Shown here piece after piece: positions 24,520-33,523 of a DNA stretch of 64,000 nt. Each line of letters begins with the position of its first letter. Positions within the stretch are counted from its first letter, which is position 1. A program made the translations under genes and the position numbers. The notes under the pieces are model-generated. The model had not been told where the DNA came from and ran no database searches. It was given only the letters and a program-made list of their open reading frames with translations. This DNA comes from Zarea fungicola (Eukaryota > Ascomycota > Sordariomycetes > Hypocreales > Cordycipitaceae). The DNA is taken from NCBI GenBank assembly GCA_900169235.1, contig FWCC01000094.1, positions 248,001-312,000 of the forward strand. The letters run 5' to 3'.

Positions 24520-25326
24520 TTGTATTTTATGACGAGGACTGTCTGGTGAGGGTAGATTAGGACGGGCGTTGTGTATTTATGGGTTATGAATTTATTCTAC
24601 ATGTTAATACGATCAATTCTTATGACTCCAGACCTGCCACCACCCCAAGACGTTGAACATGGCATTCACAAAGTGCCAATATGTGTTTTCCAATGTGAGG
24701 TTCTTGCCCATTGGATCACCGACCTCTACGATTTGCGCGCGGACTGTTAGTAAATCGATTCTGTTGTCTATGGCTCTGGCCGTTGGCGGACTTGAGTTTA
24801 CTCTGAACATGTTGAAGCACCTGTCGCCATTGAAGGCCGGCCACACGACGGACGCAACATGCGACTGAAGATGGTAATGAATTCGAAAATTTCAAAGAGA
24901 GTCCGGGGTTGTTTAGGGCCTTGGTGTGTTGAAGGTTGGAGGTTAACAAAAAAGAGTAAGGATAAGCAGGCATTGCACGATTGCGTTATACCTCTCTCTC
25001 TTTACTTGCCTCAAATCACTTCGATACCAAGCACATACATCATAGTACACTCCAAAAAGAAGAAGGGAGAGAGACACTCCAAACAACATAAAGATGGCCA
25101 ACTAGATAATCCCAAGACAAAAAAACCTGAACAGACTCTAAGCGCTGCTTAAAATCAAAGCTTCAGGGTAGCTGTTCAGATGCGTCCCTCTTGGAATCTA
25201 CTAGTTACCGCTGCCTTTCCAATCTTGACGGGAGACCCCCATAGACCCACACAAATGGAGTCAGATTAGCAATAAAAAGAGGGAAAAAAAAGACAACTTC
25301 AAAATAAAATATGTCCAAAAAAGGAA
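24520..25326. other. intergenic, no gene seen
   Basis: Between the myosin 3' end and tRNA-Pro. No protein-like frame or RNA fold recognised. An A6 run at 25317-25322 (T6 on the minus strand) is the likely terminator of the tRNA gene. Confidence 0.6.
25317..25322 (-). terminator. RNA polymerase III terminator of tRNA-Pro
   Basis: Six consecutive T on the minus strand, four bases after the discriminator base. Confidence 0.75.
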
Positions 25327-25473
25327 GGGTCTGGCCGGGGATTGAACCCGGGACCTCTCGCATATTGACTCAGGGTATTCCCTAAGCGAGAATCATACCG
25401 CTCTGAGGAGATGTTAGAATTACTGTAAATGTTGATGTGGATCCATTGTGAGATACTTACAGACCACCAAACC
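25327..25473 (-). tRNA. tRNA-Pro(AGG) with two interruptions
   Basis: Minus strand. The acceptor arms GGTTTGG (25473-25467) and CCAGACC (25334-25328) pair over seven positions with one G-T; the discriminator is C. The T arm CCGGG-TTCAATC-CCCGG and anticodon arm CTCGC-TTAGGGT-GCGAG are intact, anticodon AGG. A 17-nt intron (25379-25363) lies between positions 37 and 38 and its CCCT can pair with AGGG, as for a normal tRNA intron. A second insertion of 58 nt (25460-25403) follows nucleotide 13: the 5' part ends GGTCT, the insertion starts GTAAGT, has CTAAC and ends CAG, and the tRNA resumes AGCGGTATGATT. Removing both gives a 72-nt tRNA with an unbroken D arm. The insertion splits box A; box B (GGTTCAATCCC) is intact. 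Transcription and maturation are unproven. Confidence 0.85.
25403..25460 (-). other. spliceosomal-intron-like insertion in the tRNA D arm
   Basis: 58 nt with donor GTAAGT, branch-like TTCTAACAT and acceptor CTCAG, the same signals used by the protein-gene introns of this window. Precise removal rebuilds GGTCT-AGCGGT of the D arm. Short complementary words TCTG and CAGA straddle the two junctions. Confidence 0.75.
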
Positions 25474-26050
25474 ATATTCCATTTGTTGAAAACGGCACAC
25501 TTATTTATTACTATGTTGGCTTGCCTGATGCAAACACTATTATTTCGCGTATAGAACCATGCCTTAGGTATGACGTAGCTTTAATAAAGGTAAAAGCCTA
25601 TCTTAAAGCTAAATTTATATATTAGAATAAATAGACTATGTATTTTAACGCAAGGCTATGGAAGGCCAAACCATGTTCCGATAGTTGAAACGCTTGCTAC
25701 TAGGGTGGCTTAAGCAAATGTTAAGACAACTATTTCGCGTTTAGAATCGGGTTTTAACTGTTACGTAGGTTAAATATGTGCATATGGTCTATCGTAAGAG
25801 CTGTAAATATAAAATAGAATGAATAGACTCTACATCATAATGTAAGGCTGTGGAAGGCTATTGCTTGAAACGGCGGCCATGTTTGCTACAATTGTGGCTT
25901 ATGCATGACCAAAGACTATTATTTCAATTTACAGTCGTGTTTCAGCAGTTGTGTAGTTTTGATGAGGGCAAAAGCCCATTTCAAGAGCCATAAATATATA
26001 ACAGAGCACACAGGCTGCATGTTGTGACGCAAGGCCGCGGAAGGCTGTGC
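25467..26050. repeat. array of three diverged ~190-bp tandem units
   Basis: Three head-to-tail units begin at about 25467, 25661 and 25853 and end near 26045. Shared landmarks in order: CCAAACCATRTTCC with GTTGAAA, a GGCTT(A/G) word, ACTATT(A)TTTC with CGCGT, a C/T-rich core, TAAATATA, GAATAGACT, and GCAAGGC-TGGAAGGC at the end. Spacing is 187-199 bp. The first unit starts inside the acceptor stem of tRNA-Pro. The units are AT-rich and full of transitions. They carry no open frame. Confidence 0.75.
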
Positions 26051-26614
26051 AAGTTGGTGAGCTCCTGTAAAGGTCCAACAACTACGTGATGACAGCTTTG
26101 CAAGATCAAAGGGTAGCGTCAGTGGCCTCCACCATACGCGTGCAGACCTGCATTGATAAAATTAATTTCCATGGCCAAGGCTAGTAATTTACCCCATTTC
26201 TCGAAACCATCTCGCACGGTTTGAAATGTATGCACAGCAGATTGGACGAGAAAGACATGAGAGCCACAGGTCGTTTGTACGTTAAATTGATGCTCAAGGA
26301 GATGCACAATAATCACGACAATACGAACCTATGACAATATTGGCATACGCAGCCATCAAGTTACTCTTGGCCAGTTAATATACTCAGTGCCAGGTAATAT
26401 GTTACAGATCCCCCCGGTCTGTGTACGTTGCATACTGCTTCCGCAAAACGCCGAGTCTCTCGTTCTAGGCTTTGCTCCGTACATCATATGTAACATGGCT
26501 GCAAAAAGCATACAGCTACTCCAATTCAAATCTTCTTGTGGCCAGCCCACTGTCTCCTTTCAAGCTTGCTTCGTTTTGGTACATCCAGGTATTCTTGCAG
26601 GCGGAACAGCGCTT
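26051..26614. other. intergenic, no gene seen
   Basis: Between the repeat array and the 3' end of the UCH gene. Nothing recognised. Confidence 0.6.
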
Positions 26615-27424
26615 CTAGTCGAAACCACCGGCCAGCGCCACGGCACTGAACCGCAGGTCCGCGCCGCCCCTCTCCAGGAACTTGAGTGCGCCAAGCGCCA
26701 AGCCCTTGTCGCTCAAAACATCCTCGTCCGGTCTGAGCTCGCCGAGTCGAATGGGACCCCTGCGACGGCCGTCCAGCTCCCACAACGCGCCGTCGCTTCC
26801 CTTGACGAAACAGACATAGTGCAAGTCAACATCGTCCTGGGCATCCGGGGCTGATGTCGCGCCCTGCGTGGCAGCGTCCTTGTGCGCATCGGCGAGCTCG
26901 GGTGTCTGTTCAAGAAGTTGGGCCCGTTGGGCGGGGTCGAGAGGGATTGATTGCTGAACGAGCTTGTCAAGGATTGAACCAGATTCTAGATAGATCAGCG
27001 GATGATTCCAGAGTTTTTTTTCTAGACAATAACAGTTCATGGACAACTTACCAATAAACTCCTTGGCCGGCCCGTTGGATACGGCATGCAGCAGCCCCAT
27101 CATGCCGCAAGCGTTCCGAATCGTCTGTCGCCACCAGACGACGGGTTCGTTAGGGCCGGAGCCTGTATATTCAGTGACCAGACTGTCTGCCGATAACCGA
27201 TGGCTCTCGTACTCGGCACTTATGGGGAAAACGAGCAGAAGCGCCAGAGCTGGGCGGGGGAGAAACGCCAGCATGTCGGCCTCTGTGAGCGAGTAGACAT
27301 CATGTATGGCCAGTGCGTGCGACACTCCGAGCTTGTGGATCAGGTCTGTAAGGACCGGCGGGTTGGCCTCGAGGGGGATAAAGGCAGGCGCCTTGTGGTC
27401 GGGATCTGGGTTTACATTAGACAT
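26615..27424 (-). CDS. ubiquitin C-terminal hydrolase (UCH/Yuh1 family, peptidase C12)
   Basis: Two exons on the minus strand, 27424-27052 and 26985-26615, give 247 residues, near the 230-240 usual for Yuh1/UCHL3. The oxyanion glutamine (Gln100) and catalytic cysteine (Cys106) lie in 'WRQTIRNACGMMGLLHAV'; the catalytic histidine is in 'DLHYVCFV' and the aspartate in 'WELDGRRRGP'. The enzyme releases small adducts from the ubiquitin or Rub1/Nedd8 C-terminus in the cytosol. The 66-bp intron 27051-26986 (GTAAGT donor, TAG acceptor) has no in-frame stop, so it would add 22 residues in the crossover-loop region if retained; splicing yields the expected 'KEFIESGSILDKL'. All catalytic residues are present. 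Confidence 0.92.
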   Translation of the reverse strand: MSNVNPDPDHKAPAFIPLEANPPVLTDLIHKLGVSHALAIHDVYSLTEADMLAFLPRPALALLLVFPISAEYESHRLSADSLVTEYTGSGPNEPVVWWRQTIRNACGMMGLLHAVSNGPAKEFIGKLSMNCYCLEKKLWNHPLIYLESGSILDKLVQQSIPLDPAQRAQLLEQTPELADAHKDAATQGATSAPDAQDDVDLHYVCFVKGSDGALWELDGRRRGPIRLGELRPDEDVLSDKGLALGALKFLERGGADLRFSAVALAGGFD

Positions 27425-27882
27425 GGTGAAACTGAATGTGATGGTGTTGAAGGAGCTTCAGTAGCCGGAGCTTTGTTTGGAAAGCTTGCAGCCTGAAGCT
27501 CTACGGCATGGTGGGGCAGTGACGTGGGTTGAATGAAGGATGAAGTGCGACTAACTCCCTACCGTTACTAGTAGCGACACCACTGCAAAGACGATTCCTT
27601 GGCTATTTGCAAGTATGAAAATGAAAAGGTTGTTTTATTTTGGTAAGTAGTACAGCAGCAGCGTAAAGCAATTAAAGTCCAGTAGAAGGCTTCAAGACAA
27701 TAAGCAAGAAGCCATTCCATCACGGTAATCTACACGCCAACGGAGTAAAAATACAACCAAAATACCCTTGGCCAAACTGTCAGCAACTAAGAATATACTG
27801 CTTCATGAAAACAATTCATCTCAACATATCATCAAGACTTGCGACATATATGAGTGCCACCAGAAACCCACACTAGTTTACA
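27425..27882. other. intergenic, no gene seen
   Basis: UCH promoter side and 3' flank of the zinc-finger/AT-hook gene. No sites recognised. Confidence 0.6.
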
Positions 27883-29077
27883 CTAAGCCTTGGAAGGACG
27901 GCCACGGCGTTTGGGCTTAGGCTTTTCCTCCTCAGACTCCTCGTGAGCAGTCTTGGGCTTTCTGCCTCTTTTAGCAGGTGCGCTGTCCGCGGCGGCAGCT
28001 GTCTTGGGCGCTGCCTTGTGGGCTGCCTTGTGGGCTGCCTTGTGGGCTGCCTTGGGCGCTGCCTTGGCTCTTTTAGCAGGAGGGCCATCGCTTTCATCGT
28101 CTTCTTCCTCCTCGACCTTGGCCGCCTTTGCCTTTCTTCCAGCGACAGCAGTGGCCTTCTTGGTAGCAGCCTTTGCCTTCTTCACAGGAGCAGCTTCAGC
28201 TTCATCGGCTCCTCCCTCTTCCTCCGCCTTGGCCTTGCTGGCCTTCTTCGTGGGAGCCTTGGTCGTCTTTACGGGACGAGCCGCCTCCTCTGCCTCGTCC
28301 TCGTCTTCGCTGTCCTCAGCCTTAGCTTTCTTTGCTCTGCCCTTTGCCTTGGTCTCTCGGCCTCTCTTCTTGGTCTTGGGCTCATCGTCCTACAATGGTC
28401 AGTATAATATCTACGCCATCACGATTTGGAACAAGTACCTCGTCGTCAGCCTTGTCCGCCAAAGCCGCAGCCTTCTCCAATTCAGCCTTCTGTTTGAGCG
28501 TGAGATGGATGCCCTTTTCTCCAGGCTTGTTCTTCTCAGGATCCTATCACGAATTAGATTGAGTAGAATGGGTTAAATCGAGAAACCATACACCCTTGAA
28601 ATCTTCCGCATCAATGTGCGCCTGCTTCACACAGCGGCGAATCTTTTCCTGCACCTCGGTATTTGACCTATAAGACAATTAGCTTAGCCTCATACATAGT
28701 AGCAAACACATACACTAGCTCGTCATAGCCATCAATCTGGTCAAAGTCCCACTCGTTGGCACCCTTGTCGCACTCCTCGCGCAGGCGGAGCATCTGGTCT
28801 CCTGATACACAACCCCTATTCAAATCTTGTTCAGCAATTCCACAACATCCAAAGAAGCAAAAGACTTACCAATGCTTCCAGGACCAACTGCCGCGCCCTT
28901 CAATTTCGACCCAGGTACCAAAGCGAATCTCGCCCTTGGTAATCTTGACAGCCGCCTTTTTGCAGAAGGTGTCCTTGCACCCGGCGCGGTTGTTGGGGGA
29001 AATTTCTAAACGATTAGCTGAACGGCCGCATATTTGAGTTGCCAATAAGCATATTTACCGATGCGATATTGCGGCAT
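27883..29077 (-). CDS. PARP-type zinc-finger protein with AT-hook tail
   Basis: Six exons on the minus strand (29077-29059, 29005-28870, 28815-28714, 28667-28592, 28543-28439, 28389-27883) give 314 residues. The first 85 form a zf-PARP domain: 'NRAGCKDTFCKKAAVKI', 'GEIRFGTWVE', 'SWSWKHWGCVS', the pattern of Cys and His ligands that recognises DNA breaks or nicks. No PARP catalytic domain follows. The rest is Lys/Ala/Glu-rich with AT-hook-like cores (KKRGRET, KRGRKPK, KRRGRPSK) and a short AAHK repeat. Members of this fungal class are presumed nuclear DNA-binding proteins; the exact role is not known to me. Exon joins were set by splice signals and all phases agree, including a 19-nt first exon. 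Confidence 0.85.
28008..28056 (-). repeat. 12-bp tandem repeat coding for AAHK units
   Basis: Four units of about 12 bp (TGGGCTGCCTTG-like on the plus strand) inside the AT-hook protein; the last is slightly changed. Confidence 0.85.
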
Positions 29078-30679
29078 TTTGGCTATGGCGATGACGGTAT
29101 CAAAACGGTGTCAAATTGAAACGGTCCCAGGACCAAAAGTTGCTCTGAATGTGGAACCTAATCAGTTGACACGCGCAACAGTGCACGTCCAAGAATGCGA
29201 CACAGCTTACAGGAAGAAAGGTATATACGCGACAGATTCAAATCGGACACTTGCGCTGGATTTGTTGATGAAAGGGACAGAGTATTTGAGAAAAATGAAT
29301 GTAGAATGCGAAGGAAGAGTTTACGTTAGGCGCTGCAACGCCCCGCGTGCATGCCAACGCAGCCAACGCGTGACGACCAGTAAATTGCGTGAGCAGCCTG
29401 CCTGATGCGCTGCACTGGCTGAGCTGCAGCAGCATTAAATTTTTAAAAATTTTTTTTGTTTCACTCTCTCGTATCTTTTGCTGGAATTGCGTAATTCAAT
29501 TACAGTGAAAGCCAACCGAAGGGAATTCTTGCTACGGCATTGCCACACGTTGCTCATCTCTGCTTGTGCATTGGAGTCTGCTCTGTGCAGGGGTGCTCTG
29601 GACAAACCGTCTCTACCTGGTTAGCGTAGCGGCTTCCTGCAATATATGGCAGGTAAATATTATCGAAAACTAGATTAAAAGATGGGAATGATTCATTAAC
29701 AAGCACACAATGATGGGCAAAATTGGGCTCAAGCAAGCTACCACTCAGACTCTTGATTCGCCCTTGCTACGCAACAACATCAATTAGACGAAGCAACTGA
29801 ACAGAGATCCATTCAAAATGACTATCCTAAGTTTGTCAGGATCTTGGCTTGACTTGAGACTCTTGAATTCAAGATAAATGGGCTGCTCTGCATGATCTCG
29901 AGTTAGAACAGGCTGTATACAATTCGAACATGAGGCAGATGCTTGAGTCTTGGTCGCTAGAACTTGTTCCCTGACTAATACTGCCCAAGAAGATTCTTGA
30001 AAAAAAAAAAAAACAGCAAGCGGTGAGCAAGGCTGGAAATTGAGCAAATAGGCGACGGGCTTTGTATTGATGAAACGTAATAAGCAAGGTAAGTAAGTGG
30101 TGTCAGACAGGGTGTCCTGCTCGTAAAGCCTCGGGAATGTTTGGTGTAGGTGTCTCCTCAAAGCTTTGGAGCATGAATGAATGATGGATCTGATAAGATG
30201 GGCTGCAGGTTGTGAAGTTATTGCAGAGACAAGAAACTGTGTGCAATTTAATTATAACCAAGTTGGCCGACAATCACACCATCTAGAGAGACTATAGGCG
30301 CCAATAGTTTCTAGGTCGAAGAAAACGTCACAATCAACCGGCTACCGGTGTGAACCGATTTCAGAACTCCTGGGGTAATAAATAAGTATGAGACCTTGTC
30401 ACTAGCAAATTTACATTAGATACGTACATGCAACGTCGACTAACACATCTCGGCCTGGTCGAATGGTTGTTTTTCCTGCTGATGGAAGAGAGTACGTCTT
30501 GTGCCACTTGATACCTAGAAAGATTTACCATTTTGAAAAAAAAAAGAGAAAAAAAAAAAAGAAATCGCGTCCAGGCTTTTCCGGATAGTATGTGTAGGTG
30601 GGATGAAGGGAAAGGAACAATAAATAAAAAGGAACAGAAAGACAACAAAAAAAGAATCGCGACTTGTCGCGACTCGGGC
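29078..30679. other. gene-poor intergenic stretch
   Basis: 1.6 kb without a convincing frame on either strand. Poly-A and poly-T runs occur at about 30000 and 30537-30560. Minus-strand frames at 29784-30161 and 30361-30648 are not protein-like. A T7 run (minus strand) at about 30648 may end tRNA-Thr transcription. Confidence 0.55.
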
Positions 30680-30764
30680 TGCCCAGTATGAGAATCGAAC
30701 TCATGATCTTCTCATTTCACCGTATAAATACTAGTGAGACGCTATACCACTTAGCCAACCGGGC
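30680..30764 (-). tRNA. tRNA-Thr(AGT) with a 13-nt intron
   Basis: Minus strand. The acceptor stem GCCCGGT/ACTGGGC is paired and the discriminator is A. Box A (TGGCTAAGTGG) and box B (GAGTTCGATTC) are intact. The anticodon arm TCTCA-CTAGTA-A-TGAGA carries anticodon AGT, and a 13-nt intron lies between positions 37 and 38. Unlike tRNA-Pro nearby, the D arm is uninterrupted. Confidence 0.93.
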
Positions 30765-31314
30765 TAACTTGTCAATTGCAGCGCAATTTTAGTTTATTAG
30801 CCGGACAAGTAGCTCTTTTGATCTGGCAAATATTTGCCTTGTAAAAAATGCCAGGTAACAATTTCTCGCTGATCTTTCTGGTACCACCCACACCAACGAT
30901 CTCAGCCGTCACGCTAGCCAGCCCATGATCGGATATTTTCTTGTCAGCGGTCACGCTGTATCATTTCGCATTGCATAGCAGATCGTCAGCAATCTGTTCA
31001 ACATTTTCTTACATTCCCGCGTATCGGCCCACTCGGAAGAAAGCCTGCGCCATATTTAAAAATTACAAAGCGTGTTCTAGTATGGCGACTTCCGAGCTAA
31101 ACCGTTATCAGGTGGTGATAGTTAAAACATCCCACCCTGACGGCCCCGCCATCTGCTGAGTCGCAGGGGGGATTTTGATTTCCTGCCGCCTACAAGCTAC
31201 CGGTTGTCTTTCTATCGTCAACCCTTTTACTGGACAGGTGAGAGTGGATTCAAGTGCCAGCTTGAGTGTAATAAAAAAAAGATAGGGAGAAGGAAGAGGA
31301 AGAAACGGCCCAGA
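30765..31314. other. intergenic / lactone oxidase 5' region
   Basis: No separate gene. The lactone oxidase frame is open upstream to 31204, but its sequence there is Lys/Arg-rich and not family-like. Confidence 0.55.
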
Positions 31315-32862
31315 ATGCACCCTCATGTCGTTGCCGCAATGCAGGGCCAAACCGAGGACGGCATTGCGTTTCGCGCTCGACCGAACCATCTTCACCAGAC
31401 ATGGGCGCGTACCTTTTCCTCGCTGCCTGAGCTCTACATCCAGCCGCAGACGCTCGAAGAAGTCGAAAAAGTTGTCAATCTCGCCCGGTTATGCCGCCGG
31501 CGCATTGTCACCACTGGCTGTGGTCATTCCCCTTCCAGCATAACCTGCACCTCGAGCTGGATGGTCAATCTGGACGATTTCAACAAAATCCGCTCCGTTG
31601 ACACTGAAAATGGTATCGTCGTGATGGAGAGTGGCATACGTCTCTATGCGCTCTGCGAGGAGCTCGATCGCCACGGTCTTGCTATGCCCAACCTCGGCAG
31701 CATCAACGAGCAATCGATTGCCGGTGCCATCTCGACGGGGACGCACGGCAGCAGCGCTCGCCACGGCCTCATGTCCGAGGACATTCTCTCTCTCAAAATA
31801 ACGCTCGCCGATGGAAAGACGGAGCCCTGTTCGCCGACAGTCAACAGCGACCTGTTCCGTGCGGCACTGCTGTCACTTGGCGCATTGGGCGTCATCACCG
31901 AAGTGACGCTCCGCGCTGTTCCTGCTTTCACTCTGCGGTGGCAGCAGACGATCGATACCGACTATAAAATGCTAGAGTCTTGGAACAGCGAGTTGTGGAA
32001 ACAAACGGAGTTTGTGCGCGTCTGGTGGTTCCCGTATACACGACGTGCCGTCGTCTGGAAGGCCGAGCAAACCGACGAGCCGGTTCGCGATCCGCCTGTG
32101 AGCTACTATGACGGTGTGCTGGGCTACTATGTATACCACAATTTGCTCTATCTTGCGCAATTTACACCACGCATCCTGCCGTGGGTGGAATGGTTTGTTT
32201 TTGGCATGCAGTACGGCTTCGCAAATGGCGCGACAACAGGCGCAGTGCAGCCAAGCCGCAAGGCGCTTCTCATGAACTGCCTGTATTCGCAATTCGTCAA
32301 CGAATGGGCTATTCCGCTTTCCAAGGGCCCGGAGGCATTGCGAAGACTGAGCTCGTGGCTCAACCACCTCACGCCAGACGACCCAGACTACGTAGAACAC
32401 AACATACCTTTCTCCGCCAAAGGACTCTACGTCCATGCACCTGTCGAGGTTCGTGTAAGCGATACCAGCATTACTAAAAACGTGCGACCATTCCTCGACC
32501 CGACGGTGGAGGACGGGCCAACCTTGTACCTCAACGCGACGCTGTATCGTCCATACTGGCGTGATCCCCCGTGTCGCCGGCGATACTACGAGGCGTTTGA
32601 GTGGCTGATGAAGGACATGGGAGGACGGCCGCACTGGGCCAAGAACTTTGACACCAAGCGGGATAATGTGGAGGCCTTTTACGGTGATAGGCTTGAGCAG
32701 TTCCGGCGAGTACGTAACGAAGCGGACCCGGAGGGCATGTTTGTCGGTGCCTGGCACCGTGAGAAGATTCTTGCCGAAGGGGACAAACTGACTCTAGAGG
32801 AGGTGGAACTGTCGAGGACAAAGAGTGTTGGTGGTGGTCTGATGACTCATGGACAAATATAG
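31315..32862 (+). CDS. ALO1: D-arabinono-1,4-lactone oxidase
   Basis: Single exon, 515 residues from the ATG at 31315; an ATG 111 bases upstream would add a low-complexity basic leader. The N-terminal FAD-binding (VAO) domain has 'VTTGCGHSPS', whose His71 is the covalent flavin site, 'NLGSINEQSIAGAISTGTHG', and 'LGALGVITEVTLRAVP'. The C-terminal ALO domain ends with 'PHWAKNFD' (the HWxK motif) and 'DPEGMFVGAWHREK'. The enzyme oxidises D-arabinono-1,4-lactone to D-erythroascorbate with release of H2O2, at the outer mitochondrial membrane in yeast. Length agrees with yeast Alo1 (526). No truncation or missing residue seen. Confidence 0.94.
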   Translation: MHPHVVAAMQGQTEDGIAFRARPNHLHQTWARTFSSLPELYIQPQTLEEVEKVVNLARLCRRRIVTTGCGHSPSSITCTSSWMVNLDDFNKIRSVDTENGIVVMESGIRLYALCEELDRHGLAMPNLGSINEQSIAGAISTGTHGSSARHGLMSEDILSLKITLADGKTEPCSPTVNSDLFRAALLSLGALGVITEVTLRAVPAFTLRWQQTIDTDYKMLESWNSELWKQTEFVRVWWFPYTRRAVVWKAEQTDEPVRDPPVSYYDGVLGYYVYHNLLYLAQFTPRILPWVEWFVFGMQYGFANGATTGAVQPSRKALLMNCLYSQFVNEWAIPLSKGPEALRRLSSWLNHLTPDDPDYVEHNIPFSAKGLYVHAPVEVRVSDTSITKNVRPFLDPTVEDGPTLYLNATLYRPYWRDPPCRRRYYEAFEWLMKDMGGRPHWAKNFDTKRDNVEAFYGDRLEQFRRVRNEADPEGMFVGAWHREKILAEGDKLTLEEVELSRTKSVGGGLMTHGQI

Positions 32863-33523
32863 ATGTTACTTTCCCGTCTTCGTTTCTCTAGACTGTAGTA
32901 CTTTCAGGCTGGTTATATTGTATACATCTTAGCGGGCGCTTAAAACAATCGTTGATGGCGAAACTTTTGCATTCAGTCTGCACTGTTGGGCTATTCTAAA
33001 AGCACAATCCCCATATAGTTTCCATTCTCTTGCCTTTGCAAAAAAAAAAATGGGAACAGACTCATGGCGCAGCCAGACAAACCATAGCAAAGGAAGCCAA
33101 TCGAACTGTATACCAACCTTGCCAACAGTCGGGTGGTCTTCAAACAACGAAAAGCAGAACGCCTGGTTTAGTCCTTTATATCACGTTTAACGGACCTCGG
33201 GCGACGTTCCTCGTCCAAACAACGTCGATTTAGTGCAGTGATTTGGTCAGGACTAACCATACGCGCCGTCCTTGTAGTTGAGCTGACAAGCCACACACAG
33301 TCTTTACAGACAGGTGAAAAGCAAAATGTGTCAACTCCACATGACTTAACATTCGTTTAACATTGAGGAACACGTTACATCGAACGATGGGGGAAGTGGC
33401 CTTGTTGAGCTGAAGAGCTGTCCTGACCTATCATCACTAGCTCGACGAAAGCCGCCGAGGAAACGTCCTAGAGTAAGGAATTGGTCTTCTAAATCCACAT
33501 ATTGTCTACTCGGCCATCTTCTT
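32863..33523. other. intergenic, no gene seen
   Basis: Between the lactone oxidase and a broken reading frame on the other strand. Nothing recognised. Confidence 0.6.
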
